A program made the position numbers and the translations under genes. From the NCBI GenBank assembly GCA_045105775.1, contig JBGCDW010000173.1, forward strand, positions 1-36,698: a DNA stretch of 36,698 nt, given 5' to 3'. Positions 8,601 to 15,882 of this stretch are shown here, one piece after another. Under the pieces are notes generated by a model, which saw nothing but the letters and a program-made list of their open reading frames with translations, was not told where the DNA came from and ran no database searches. This DNA is from Aureispira sp045105775 (GTDB lineage Bacteria > Bacteroidota > Bacteroidia > Chitinophagales > Saprospiraceae). The number at the start of each line of letters is the position of its first letter. The stretch's first letter is position 1.

Positions 8601-10663
8601 GTGTACGTTGCAGGTTGCAAGCCTCCATAACAAAGTGAATCTTGAAACAGGGGATAAATGGCATAATTTAGAGAATCCAAACCAATGTACGCACGAAGTT
8701 TGACCTCAATGACTCCAGAAGGAGGCACTTCAAAGTAATGCCAAACGGTTTGATCGGCTCTATTGGCGGCCAAAGCACTGGATACAGGCTCTCCTGCCAA
8801 GGTTTCAATACAAGCATTGGTATTGTCTCCTGCTACGGCCGAAAATGGAATAGTTTGATTGGCAGGTTTGACAGGTACTCTAAATAAAGTATCGGACAAG
8901 GCCAAGCATAAAATATCATTAGGCGGAGGGTTGTTGGCAGGGTCAGAAACACTAGGATCATAGACCCAAACTTCGGCCTCGTCGGCAGTAGTTGTAGAGG
9001 AAGGATCGACCATACCATAATAGGTGTAACCTGGTTCCAAACAGCGTTCTAATATAATTGCTGTATTGTTGGCACCACTACCAAGTCCTCCACCATCTGC
9101 ATCTGCAATTTGATTGATGTTAGAACAGAATAAATCACTTGGAAGCCCTGGCGCAAAGCGTGAATCTGGAGCGTACAATGCAGTATTTTCTACCTCATTA
9201 AATAAGGCATTATCTAGATCAGCCTCAAAATAAATTCGGCCACTTTCGGCAGCCGTAAACTGTATCCACATACTTCCGTTTAGCGAATTACTTGTTGCGG
9301 GAACATAGTCATAAGCTTTGAATCTATCAGCATCTGTACCATTGTAAGGTGCTCCAATTTCTTCGTCACTGGTTCTACTTCCTCCAAAGAAGGTCCCTCT
9401 AGAAAGTTGAGTAGAGAACGGCTGTCCATTTGCTTCTGTACGTATATTAGTAGATTGTGCATCGGCAGTAATATCTGTTCCCTGACAAGGAATATCATGA
9501 GGAAGATAAGGATTGCCACCCAAATCATCAATACGCAAACTGACATAACCACGTTCGTTGCTGTCGTCTGTTGTAATTTGTATATAATAAACTTCTCCAG
9601 CAATAAGGGCATGGCCATCTGGTGTACCTGGAAAGGCATTGCCAATAGTAGAGAAATGTGCGGTAGCCTTGCCTGCGGTAAAAATAACATCATCTCTTGA
9701 AACCCCTTGATAGGAGAAATAATCAAATTTTGATTTGATGGGGTTGAGGGCAATAGGAAAACTCACCCAATTGTTAAACCCATGATTACAACCAATACCA
9801 TCAGCTGCATGATACAGAATTAAATCAGTTCCAAAATCTGTTTCGTTTAGATCCGTTTCAATTCTAACTTGCCCACTGGTAGGTGCTACAAAGTAAAACC
9901 AACCCGAACCATGATTGGTGAAATCACCTTCGCGCGGTTCTCCAGGTTCTAAGGGATAATTTCCACACCATCCAAATTGCTGTAATGGGCCACCTACGGC
10001 CAAGGGCAAGGCATCACAAACAAGTGGTTCTATGGGGGTTACGACTATGGGCGTAACTTCTACTTCCAAAGTGATTCTATACGTTTGGTTACAACCACCT
10101 CCAGAACCAGACGCGGTCAAGGTTTGAGGTGCACTGGTTCCAGAAGCAGGGACAGACAAAACATCGTTTCTAATGCCTGTAGAACCCTGTCTACCAAAAA
10201 CCGTGAAGGAAGAACCAAACAAAGGCTCATCGGCTTCATACGCCGCCCAATCTAAATTAATAGCCGTTGGAATATCACTGGCACACACATATTCGTGGTC
10301 AAAGAAAAGACCATTGCCTGGATTAAATACATTGTTATCGGGGGCTGTTCTAGTAAAAGGGCCATTATTGCCCCCAACCAACGCAATATTGGCAACAGGA
10401 TTGGCAAATCCACCAAACAATCCGCCGATTGAACCTCCAACAATGACGGGGTTATTATTGGTAAGTGATAAGGTGTTGTCTGTTGCTACAAATTCCCACA
10501 TGAAGTCACTGCTTCCAAAAGGAAAATTATCACAATCTTCATTATTAACAGCCTCTATAGACAAAACACGTACTTGAACGCGTGCTTGCGCCCAAGCTTG
10601 GTTGATACAGAGCCACGTGAACAGACAACAACACAAAAAGTATTGGTAAATGTTTTTAGACAT
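5675..10663 (-). CDS. Giant SprB-like secreted surface protein with T9SS type B sorting domain
   Basis: A 1662-aa secreted protein. Residues 1-25 form a signal peptide ending AWAQ. Residues ~215-760 hold three or so jelly-roll modules with WFYF/WIQF/WHYF cores (GSGWFYFVAPTSGQVRIETD), resembling pre-peptidase C-terminal-type beta domains. Residues ~880-1490 contain about six tandem repeats of 100-115 residues with YxCNxDGTAxV, GGxPS, DGDxWxV and DxNGCxDTL motifs, similar in pattern to SprB repeats. A PKD/Ig-like domain lies at ~1491-1568, and the final ~90 residues (FTPNGDGVNDLW, VFNRWGQLVFE, then a YKGNVTIIR end) are the type B sorting domain (gliding_CTERM). Such proteins pass through the type IX system and stay cell-surface associated as motility or attachment adhesins. 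The PorP/SprF gene downstream supports that. Confidence 0.9.
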   Translation of the reverse strand: MSKNIYQYFLCCCLFTWLCINQAWAQARVQVRVLSIEAVNNEDCDNFPFGSSDFMWEFVATDNTLSLTNNNPVIVGGSIGGLFGGFANPVANIALVGGNNGPFTRTAPDNNVFNPGNGLFFDHEYVCASDIPTAINLDWAAYEADEPLFGSSFTVFGRQGSTGIRNDVLSVPASGTSAPQTLTASGSGGGCNQTYRITLEVEVTPIVVTPIEPLVCDALPLAVGGPLQQFGWCGNYPLEPGEPREGDFTNHGSGWFYFVAPTSGQVRIETDLNETDFGTDLILYHAADGIGCNHGFNNWVSFPIALNPIKSKFDYFSYQGVSRDDVIFTAGKATAHFSTIGNAFPGTPDGHALIAGEVYYIQITTDDSNERGYVSLRIDDLGGNPYLPHDIPCQGTDITADAQSTNIRTEANGQPFSTQLSRGTFFGGSRTSDEEIGAPYNGTDADRFKAYDYVPATSNSLNGSMWIQFTAAESGRIYFEADLDNALFNEVENTALYAPDSRFAPGLPSDLFCSNINQIADADGGGLGSGANNTAIILERCLEPGYTYYGMVDPSSTTTADEAEVWVYDPSVSDPANNPPPNDILCLALSDTLFRVPVKPANQTIPFSAVAGDNTNACIETLAGEPVSSALAANRADQTVWHYFEVPPSGVIEVKLRAYIGLDSLNYAIYPLFQDSLCYGGLQPATYTLDGTQNTSSIQPIFSGTTGFNGDIFSICCLEPGTIYAIQLDGSSPGDQGQYIIEYINEIEVYAGDAQYSVNNDTFNFMSVDTGYVCYSDTLYPSVMLDPLGNSTTNIAGCLDIGFVVQDSVNIPDSIINGNFTFIDSVYTRPRYWVNDGNNPISLNQVHYVSPMADSTTGWGTLLCPSASAENGAAFVFLSEIIIADSYNSNNCIIDFSITGGLPSYNGSLYDYVMTDAAGDTVLMGQVAAGVNISYAIAAAGVFTITVVDGAGCGQTVVINATPCLDPCINNPVFFTPDPADSSVYTCYPGGDSALVTLSLNGGAPSTTTGQNYTAIVSGSNTPNGNGSYTVAGAGTPTPTSFSFSVLDGDTWTVILSDSNGCLDTLSGQFDYNLINCPDYCVLNPITSSFAYSCNSDGTALVQVIINGGQPSIDGTNYLVDALGSTVVGQTFQNVPVAGTIGGASNFSFLVNDGDVWNVVIFDTNNCNDTLTDGYTFDTSNCPICMMMPVELFPNPVDSTIYNCNPDGTARVTLFLTGGAPSINTSLYTVTTSGSSIAGQNGTTTQDVGLYSFDVADGDSWSIIATDDNGCSDTLSGTFLYNSLGLDVNALPYVCNPNQTAVVTLQLSGGLPSVDGSNYLVTIVGTTGGGNSGYQVPVPGTIGDTSTYNFIVQNGDNWLAVVTDNSRCAIIDSIRGTFNWNPANCGNLCSNAAYTVITVEGLGGSIAYDCDTSGNAQTTLSILGGLPDLTSGTSDYTALITINGSSTTRIVQGTGAGASLTLDLNPNDNWSVTIFDDLGCDSATIGDIFVGVQAIVNVTTPPNMLVGQIATLDGSNSIGNINRYLWIPAVGVDDPSAPITTVLPLNSSYYTLEVSDTTGCRDTASVWVEVGDCVPSFSGFTPNGDGVNDLWEIPCLNLFANRVQVFNRWGQLVFEAENYDGTWNGTNMGQDLPDATYYYIIVVDDPLLENPTIYKGNVTIIR
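6195..8010 (-). repeat. Coding region for about six SprB-like tandem repeats
   Basis: Within the giant surface protein, units start near residues 887, 967, 1082, 1185, 1285 and 1387. Each has a Cys pair spacing, YxCN(x)DGTA, GGxPS, a glycine/serine-rich middle, FxVxDGDxWxV and DxNGCxDTLxGxFxYN. The units are clearly related but diverged in sequence, so recent DNA-level expansion is not apparent. Confidence 0.7.
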
Positions 10664-10890
10664 AAGTATAGTTGATAATACTTCGTGTGGTTTTTATTTT
10701 TAATACATGGGCAATTATCAGTCGGTCACCGTGCAATAGTTTTACACTCTTTTGATAATCAATTACATGTGGCTTTTGTCACGAAGCAATGGTTGAAAGA
10801 ATGATAGAAATAGGGGAGTAACACAACCTATAAAGAGCGGTATCATACCTTACTAACTCTTTAATAGTAATTGTTACAGAATTTCTAAAA
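10664..10890. other. Spacer upstream of the giant adhesin gene
   Basis: This ~230-bp part holds an exact 16-base match, TTTTGATAATCAATTA at 10750-10765, to the end of a 70-bp intergenic repeat found at 24421-24490, and TGCAATA (10732-10738) just before it is also shared with that repeat. A small CGGTCACCG near-palindrome lies near 10723-10731. No TAnnTTTG promoter was found on the minus strand. Confidence 0.4.
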
Positions 10891-10927
10891 TTAGAAAAAA
10901 ATAGAGAGTTTAACAGCGTTCTCTATT
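10891..10927 (-). terminator. Intrinsic terminator downstream of the DUF4846 gene
   Basis: AATAGAGA (10900-10907) and TCTCTATT (10920-10927) are perfect 8-bp arms with a 12-base loop. On the minus strand the stem runs into TTTTTTCTAA, a good T tract. It lies about 70 bp beyond the stop codon of the DUF4846 lipoprotein gene. Confidence 0.6.
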
Positions 10928-10998
10928 AAATCTTTTCTTTTAACTCAACTATAGATAATAATTGTGGAAGTGTAATAAAGGAAAAATACGAGCTGTAA

Positions 10999-12015
10999 TT
11001 AGTCCTCAAAACTACATAAATCTTGTTTATTAAATGTCCACTCTGGAGTTTCCAATAGGCTTGTTAAGTTACTACTGTACCAAGGCGATAAGGTGCCATT
11101 GTTGGGATTGTTCAGCAAATGAATACTCTGGGCAGGCATATAACTTTGCGCTAACAAAAATAGACGCTCACCAGTAGTAGGGTGTTGAGCAACATCCATG
11201 ACCAAAATTGCATGTCCAGGAAAGCCCCCTTGTATAAAAACATCGCCAGGCTCAATAGAAGCTATTGCTTTTTTTTGTAGTTCTTTGCTTAGTGAAGCGG
11301 TACCAGCATAACTGTAAACATTGGTGAGATAACGCTTGAATTGTGGATAAGAGGTATCGATTGTTCCTTTGGGCGCAGAAAAAGTGACGTTGCTTCCACT
11401 CACTCTAGGGCGTTTTCCTTTGCTCCAATCCGAGAAGCGAATGGTATGACCACTGGTGTAGTTAAAGTGAATGGCTGCATAATTTTTTTGCTGATACAAA
11501 TATTCTGCTCGTAGGCGCATTACGGCATCTGCACATTGTTGCAAATCGCGTTTTCCTATATCCATATTAAGCACTCGATGTGCCCCTGCTTGATAGGGTT
11601 TGGTCATGCCATTATAGAGCAAAACAGCAGTTCCCTTGGGGTGCAAGGGGAGTTGTCTAAGCCAATAGCCAAAAGAGTTATCGGCCAATTCTAATCGTTG
11701 GTAACCAGCAGGAACAGGTATTTGTTGTAGAATAGAGGTTGCAGGATCATACGTTGCTAACCAAGGAAAAGTAGGCAATGGATTGGATGTCGCCACCAAA
11801 CGCGGCACACTCATGTTGTTTGCTACTGTTTTTTTTAGGCTTGTAGGAACAACTTTTTGGGTGGTATCTTTTGTAATCGTATCGGTAATATTATTATTAG
11901 ACAATACGGACTCAGCGGGCACTGTGGGCGGTTGGCAGGCAATTAATGTCCATACAACAGCCAGCAGTGCTCCTGAGCATATAATTTTAGAGTACAAAAA
12001 TGGGTTGAATTTCAT
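10999..12015 (-). CDS. DUF4846 domain lipoprotein
   Basis: A 338-aa product. Starting at 12015 gives a lipoprotein signal (LLAVVWTLIAC, Cys at about residue 26), whereas the open frame further upstream overlaps the preceding gene and adds unrelated residues. After a Thr/Asn-rich linker, the DUF4846 domain covers residues ~100-330: SFGYWLRQLPLHPKG, the highly typical GKRDLQQCADAVMRLRAEYL, and FIQGGFPGHAILVMDVA near the C terminus. The invariant Cys and the GGFPGH segment recall NlpC/P60-like cysteine-His enzymes, but no activity is established to my knowledge. It is probably anchored in the outer or inner membrane facing the periplasm. The gene follows DUF547 by 22 bp, so the two are likely one transcript, ended by the hairpin at 10900-10927. 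Confidence 0.85.
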   Translation of the reverse strand: MKFNPFLYSKIICSGALLAVVWTLIACQPPTVPAESVLSNNNITDTITKDTTQKVVPTSLKKTVANNMSVPRLVATSNPLPTFPWLATYDPATSILQQIPVPAGYQRLELADNSFGYWLRQLPLHPKGTAVLLYNGMTKPYQAGAHRVLNMDIGKRDLQQCADAVMRLRAEYLYQQKNYAAIHFNYTSGHTIRFSDWSKGKRPRVSGSNVTFSAPKGTIDTSYPQFKRYLTNVYSYAGTASLSKELQKKAIASIEPGDVFIQGGFPGHAILVMDVAQHPTTGERLFLLAQSYMPAQSIHLLNNPNNGTLSPWYSSNLTSLLETPEWTFNKQDLCSFED

Positions 12016-12037
12016 AGGTATTTGGGTCAATAAAAAT

Positions 12038-12769
12038 TTAGGACTCTTTCCAAGCATTGAGTGTCCAATCATAATCGTAATAACTAGTAGGGCATTCTGT
12101 AGGAATGGCTTGGCTTCTATGTGCATTGATGAATTCAGGAATAGAAGGGAAAAAATCATCCTTGTACCATTTGAAAATAGGAGAGAGTTCAATGTTGCAT
12201 TCCTGTGAATTCACCTTTAAGAAGTTGGGATCATCTAAGGTATATTGACATTGAGTATTCATTTGTTCATTCAAATTGCCAGGCGTATAAGCATAGGATG
12301 GAATAGGAGGACAGCCTTTGGCCGCACAAACCAAGACAAAATGTAATCTAGGATCTTTGTAGTCTTTGAGAATTAATTTGTACTCCAAGTGGTCTAACGT
12401 CACCATAGCACCACCTATTAGATATTTATCACGCTTAAAAAACCTTTCAGTGTCTTGTACACGTTCTATAGGATATTCTTGTAATACAGCATGTATTACT
12501 ATCAAGTTGTAGCAATTGATTAGATAGGCTTTGCGGCGATAAGTATCTACTTGATCTACTTTTTGCTTTCCAATAAAATCAACTAAGGGCTGCAGAGTGC
12601 TGGAATTAATTTTTAGCTGTGCATATTTAATATTACCATCTACAGCATACGTTTTAAAAAAATTGTCCGTTTGTTCAAAGAAATCCTCAAGGTTTTCAAT
12701 TGAATTGGCTTTGGATGAAAAAGCACTGAATAAGAGTAAACAAGCTATAAATGTTCTAAAGATAGTCAT
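12038..12769 (-). CDS. DUF547 domain exported protein
   Basis: A 243-aa protein with an N-terminal signal peptide (MTIFRTFIACLLLFSAFSSKAN). The DUF547 domain follows: AYLINCYNLIVIHAVL, a LDHLEYKLILKDYKDPRLHF segment, VCAAKGCPPIPSYAYTP, and a closing LSPIFKWYKDDF. In this family the HFVLVCAAKGCPP region is conserved, with an invariant Cys; the domain is thought to be related to cysteine-peptidase or transglutaminase-like folds but its substrate is unknown. The protein probably acts in the periplasm. It lies 22 bp upstream of the DUF4846 gene, which also carries a conserved Cys/His pattern, so a shared envelope role is plausible but unproven. Confidence 0.88.
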   Translation of the reverse strand: MTIFRTFIACLLLFSAFSSKANSIENLEDFFEQTDNFFKTYAVDGNIKYAQLKINSSTLQPLVDFIGKQKVDQVDTYRRKAYLINCYNLIVIHAVLQEYPIERVQDTERFFKRDKYLIGGAMVTLDHLEYKLILKDYKDPRLHFVLVCAAKGCPPIPSYAYTPGNLNEQMNTQCQYTLDDPNFLKVNSQECNIELSPIFKWYKDDFFPSIPEFINAHRSQAIPTECPTSYYDYDWTLNAWKES

Positions 12770-12941
12770 AACTATAAATAGTTTTGGGGGTACAAGATTA
12801 ACAAATCTTTAATTGGTAGTATATATACAATCAATTAGATACAATGTTCTCATGAAGTAATGTAAAAACATACCAATTAGCTAGAATCATACCAAATTGA
12901 AGGGTTTAATATGAAAATAGGGATACTGATGTTACAAAAGA

Positions 12942-13706
12942 CTATTTTTCAGCTGTCTTAACCGTAAACGTATGGCTTACAGGTGGTGTTATAGTCCTGC
13001 CTTCTGCATTGTTTAAGGTTAATGTAATTTGATGGCTGCCCTCTGTGAATCCTGTTAAATAATAAGGTTGCCATTTATCTAATTGAATTGCCTCCTGTTG
13101 ATTAATAACCATACTTACATAATTACCTTGCTCTCCCAATTGTGTGCCATATAGCACAAAGTCTAGTAAAATAGAGTCAGATTTATTGATTTCATGTGTG
13201 CCAATTGGAATATTATATAACAAGGCAATCTGTTCAAAAGGTCTACTTCCAGCAAGCAAACCATTCCGAATCTCGATTTGCCGACCCATAATAGCATTGG
13301 GGGTTTTGATGGATTCGTAATAAGAATCGGCCAAGAAGGCAAATAAATCATACTGTCCATCTTCCAAAGGATATTCAAAAATATTTTCATTGCTCAACTG
13401 GTGTTGTTGATTGTTGACAGAGACATGAAGATGCAAGCCTTTGTTGCTTCTAGTCATTGGGCGTGAAGCAATTGGTGTTACCTGTCCGCCCAAACGTATA
13501 TTCTGAGGATTGAACATCATTTTTCCTTGGCTATACGTGTAATTTTGTAGAGAAGCATTGTTATAAATCTCTGATGTTGTTCTGGGGGCACAGGGATGCA
13601 CCTCTATGTTGGAAACAGAAGGATTATCAGTAGTACACGAAGTCAAAAAACAACTCGTAGAAGCTAAACAAAAAAGCAAAATAAGCAAACGATACATTGG
13701 AATCAT
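12942..13706 (-). CDS. Lipoprotein resembling Bacteroidota 'phosphopeptide-binding' proteins
   Basis: About 254 aa. The start at 13706 (Met-Ile-Pro-Met) gives a short lipoprotein signal, YRLLILLFCLASTSCFLTSC; Met at 13697 is equally possible and the upstream Met at 13739 adds a long non-signal extension. The mature part has HLHVSVNNQ, a YPLEDGQYDLFAFLADSYYE segment, DSILLDFVLYGTQL, INQQEAIQLDKWQPYYLTG and a C-terminal beta segment. This order (HxHxxxN, LxxGxY, SYxESxK, LLDFxL, LDKWxPYxxxG) matches, from memory, small exported proteins annotated as phosphopeptide-binding in this phylum; ligand binding is unproven. It appears monocistronic, 172 bp before the DUF547 gene. Confidence 0.6.
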   Translation of the reverse strand: MIPMYRLLILLFCLASTSCFLTSCTTDNPSVSNIEVHPCAPRTTSEIYNNASLQNYTYSQGKMMFNPQNIRLGGQVTPIASRPMTRSNKGLHLHVSVNNQQHQLSNENIFEYPLEDGQYDLFAFLADSYYESIKTPNAIMGRQIEIRNGLLAGSRPFEQIALLYNIPIGTHEINKSDSILLDFVLYGTQLGEQGNYVSMVINQQEAIQLDKWQPYYLTGFTEGSHQITLTLNNAEGRTITPPVSHTFTVKTAEK

Positions 13707-14576
13707 AATTTTGTTAAATTGTATTAAGTAGGATGTCATTGCACGGCACCAGCTAATTTGATCTATCTGACGCTTAATATATTAGTATAAGTAGTCTGAA
13801 AAGGGGATAAGTGATTGTAATACAGTTTAGTACAATCAAATTTTTGGCGAGCCGAGCCAACAGCAAATTCATAACTAGCTCAAAAACACCGTGAACTAGT
13901 CCATTTAAATAAAAATAGACATTGCCCTTAAAAGAGCCCTTGCATAACTCCTGCCGCATTTTTTGTCCTGTACCTAAGTAATGCCGTTAAAATCAAACTT
14001 TTTTTTTGAAAAAAACAAATAAGTACACCTTATTTTTTTCTGTATAAACTAAATAAAAATGAGGCTATAAAAGAGTTGTTTTTCTGCAAAAAATAGGCTG
14101 CATATAACCTACTTTTACACAAAAGTTATTTAAAGACAGAAATGTATTGTTTTTAGCAGACTTTCAATAGTTAAAGTCAGGAAACAGTATGATTTGTTAA
14201 GAATTACTTAACGCAATATGTAGTATTGTCCTCTAAATTAGTTATTTTGTGCTCAAAGTTTTACTTTGGCAAAGTGTATACAGGCACCTTCCACCCAATC
14301 AAGATACAGTCCTAAAAGCTTAAAATTACACCTTATTTTGAGTGGCATTTTGAATTATTAATGAAGATTTGCCCTGCAAAATAGGTTAGTTTTTTTTAGA
14401 AAAAAGAATGCTTTTAGACCTGAAAACAACTTAATTGGAGATGATTTTTAAAACTAAAAGGTAAGTTTGTTTACTTTCAGCTTACAAAAACTGTATATTT
14501 CGCCGAGGTTATTTATAGCGGTATAAATCTCATTATTGAATTCATTTACGGTATTCGTACTTAAAACTCCTCTTAC
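13707..14576. other. 870-bp spacer between divergent genes
   Basis: A long AT-rich spacer between the minus-strand lipoprotein and plus-strand PorP/SprF genes. 13812-13838 holds TGATTGTA/TACAATCA, an 8-bp perfect stem with an 11-base loop followed by ATTTTT-like sequence on the plus strand. A more GC-rich patch (13850-13960) can be read as a 61-codon minus-strand frame but has no protein-like features. Short similar segments (TACACCTTATTTT at 14031 and 14330) occur twice. No tRNA or larger gene was seen. Confidence 0.4.
14466..14501 (+). promoter_or_regulatory. Weak promoter candidate for the second porP/sprF gene
   Basis: TTTG (14466-14469) and TATATTTC (14494-14501) resemble the Bacteroidota -33 and -7 elements, but the spacer is 24 bp and the last -7 base is C instead of G. 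It would give a leader of about 70 bases before the start codon. Confidence 0.3.
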
Positions 14577-15707
14577 ATGATGAAAATTTTAAAGAGTTTC
14601 TGCCTATTATTTATAGTAGGTTTTTGTACATCCAGTAGTCAAGCACAAGACATCCATTACTCGATGTTTGATATGGCTCCCCTTGAACTAAATCCTGCTT
14701 ATACAGGATATTATACTGGATCATTTAGATTAGGAGGGCTTTACAGAACTCAGTGGGCTGGGTTATCTATTTCACAACCACCTTCATTGAACAATAGTTC
14801 TGGACAGTTTTCTGGTTATCAAACACCATCGGCTTATATTGATGTTCCTTTTGGTATTCCTAGAGAGAAAGGAAAGAAAATGAAAAGTTGGGCTGGTGTT
14901 GGTGTCTCTTTTTATTACGATGTAGTAGGGAGTCTATCCAATTTAGCAGCTAGTTTGTCATTGGCCTATCATTTAGGTTTAGGACAAAAAGGAAATACGA
15001 TCATCTCATTTGCAGTACAAGGCGGTATCCTACAGCGCAGATTAGATGGTAATTTTACATTTGAAGATCAATTGGTTGGCGGTGCTCCTACTACTTTAGA
15101 TCCTATTTTTATAGGTGGTTCGTTAACCAAAACATTGCCTGATTTTTCTGGAGGATTGATGGTGAGCCATTCTGGTCGTCGTTTTGGCTTAGAAGCTGGA
15201 GCTTCTTTGAACCACTTTACCAATCCTAATTATAGTTTTGTAACACCCAATACCAATGAAGATGGTGAAGCGCGCTTGCCAATGACATTGATCGCTCACT
15301 TAAACTTTAAAATAGCGATTAGCAAACAAGGAAAAGTGTTCTTGAAGCCTATGTTCTTTTTCCAGAACTTATTGGCCACAGAAGGCACTCCTGCTGGTGT
15401 TGGAGCCTATGACTTGAATGGACAGTTATTATTGGGTGTTCACTTCAATGATTTAAAAGATATTACCTTGTATGTAGGAGGTGGCTACCGTGCTAGTGGA
15501 GACGCTATTGCTCGTATAGGATTAGATATCAAAGGGTTGAAATTTGGATTTGCATATGATATTAATGTAAACAATCAAGGATTAAATTATCGTGTATTTA
15601 ATAACAACAACAATAGAGCGATGGCTTTTGAACTAGGTTTATCGTACATTGCCAAGTTGTACAAGGTTATTGATCCACCACCATTGGTTGTTTGTCCTCG
15701 TTTCTAA
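14577..15707 (+). CDS. PorP/SprF family type IX secretion membrane protein
   Basis: A 376-aa protein with a signal peptide (FCLLFIVGFCTSSSQAQ) and the family N-terminal motif DIHYSMFDMAPLELNPAYTG, followed by LYRTQWAGL, which are characteristic of PorP/SprF outer-membrane proteins. The rest has alternating beta-strand character and Gly-rich turns. Either of two adjacent ATGs (14577 or 14580) could be used. It lies 175 bp upstream of a PorE-like OmpA gene on the same strand; in Porphyromonas gingivalis PorP and PorE are reported partners that tie the T9SS to the outer membrane and cell wall, so the pair may form a comparable complex. A 40-bp palindrome directly after the stop probably reduces read-through into the OmpA gene. 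Confidence 0.92.
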   Translation: MMKILKSFCLLFIVGFCTSSSQAQDIHYSMFDMAPLELNPAYTGYYTGSFRLGGLYRTQWAGLSISQPPSLNNSSGQFSGYQTPSAYIDVPFGIPREKGKKMKSWAGVGVSFYYDVVGSLSNLAASLSLAYHLGLGQKGNTIISFAVQGGILQRRLDGNFTFEDQLVGGAPTTLDPIFIGGSLTKTLPDFSGGLMVSHSGRRFGLEAGASLNHFTNPNYSFVTPNTNEDGEARLPMTLIAHLNFKIAISKQGKVFLKPMFFFQNLLATEGTPAGVGAYDLNGQLLLGVHFNDLKDITLYVGGGYRASGDAIARIGLDIKGLKFGFAYDINVNNQGLNYRVFNNNNNRAMAFELGLSYIAKLYKVIDPPPLVVCPRF

Positions 15708-15720
15708 CAACCTTACCAAT

Positions 15721-15760
15721 ACAAGGTTAGAAATTAGTCTAGACTAATTTCTAACCTTGT
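15721..15760 (+). terminator. 40-bp perfect palindrome after porP/sprF
   Basis: ACAAGGTTAGAAATTAGTCT (15721-15740) is followed at once by its exact reverse complement (15741-15760), then TTATTATTTA. It starts 13 bases after the stop codon at 15705-15707. The very long stem suits an intrinsic terminator or 3'-end stabiliser between the PorP/SprF and OmpA genes. A competing short stem is possible: AACCTT (15709-15714) with AAGGTT (15723-15728). Confidence 0.7.
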
Positions 15761-15840
15761 TTATTATTTATATTCTAGGGATGGGGTGGTTGTGTTTTTG
15801 ATGTTAATAAACATCGCCTCCAGGCAAAACCACATCAAAC

Positions 15841-15867
15841 TAGATTAACAATCCAACACTTAATCTA
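15841..15867 (+). promoter_or_regulatory. Leader hairpin just before the OmpA-family gene
   Basis: TAGATTAA (15841-15848) and TTAATCTA (15860-15867) form a perfect 8-bp stem with an 11-base loop, ending 15 bases before the ATG at 15883. A second small stem, GATGTT/AACATC, lies near 15799-15814. They could influence translation start; no known riboswitch class was recognised. Confidence 0.35.
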
Positions 15868-15882
15868 AACTTATTTCGAGTA

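Noticed and set aside
9280..9753. 157-codon frame on the same strand inside the adhesin gene.
   Set aside because: Out of frame with a continuous 1662-codon gene whose domains are intact; no family features.
12016..12192. Longer start for the DUF4846 lipoprotein.
   Set aside because: It overlaps the DUF547 gene almost completely at its end and hides the lipoprotein signal that begins at 12015.
12828..12837. CAATCAATTA near the DUF547 gene as another copy of the 70-bp repeat.
   Set aside because: Only the last ten bases match; the rest of the 70 bp does not align, so chance is likely in AT-rich DNA.
13774..13959. Possible 61-aa minus-strand gene.
   Set aside because: No start context, no family pattern and biased composition; treated as possible repeat or RNA instead.
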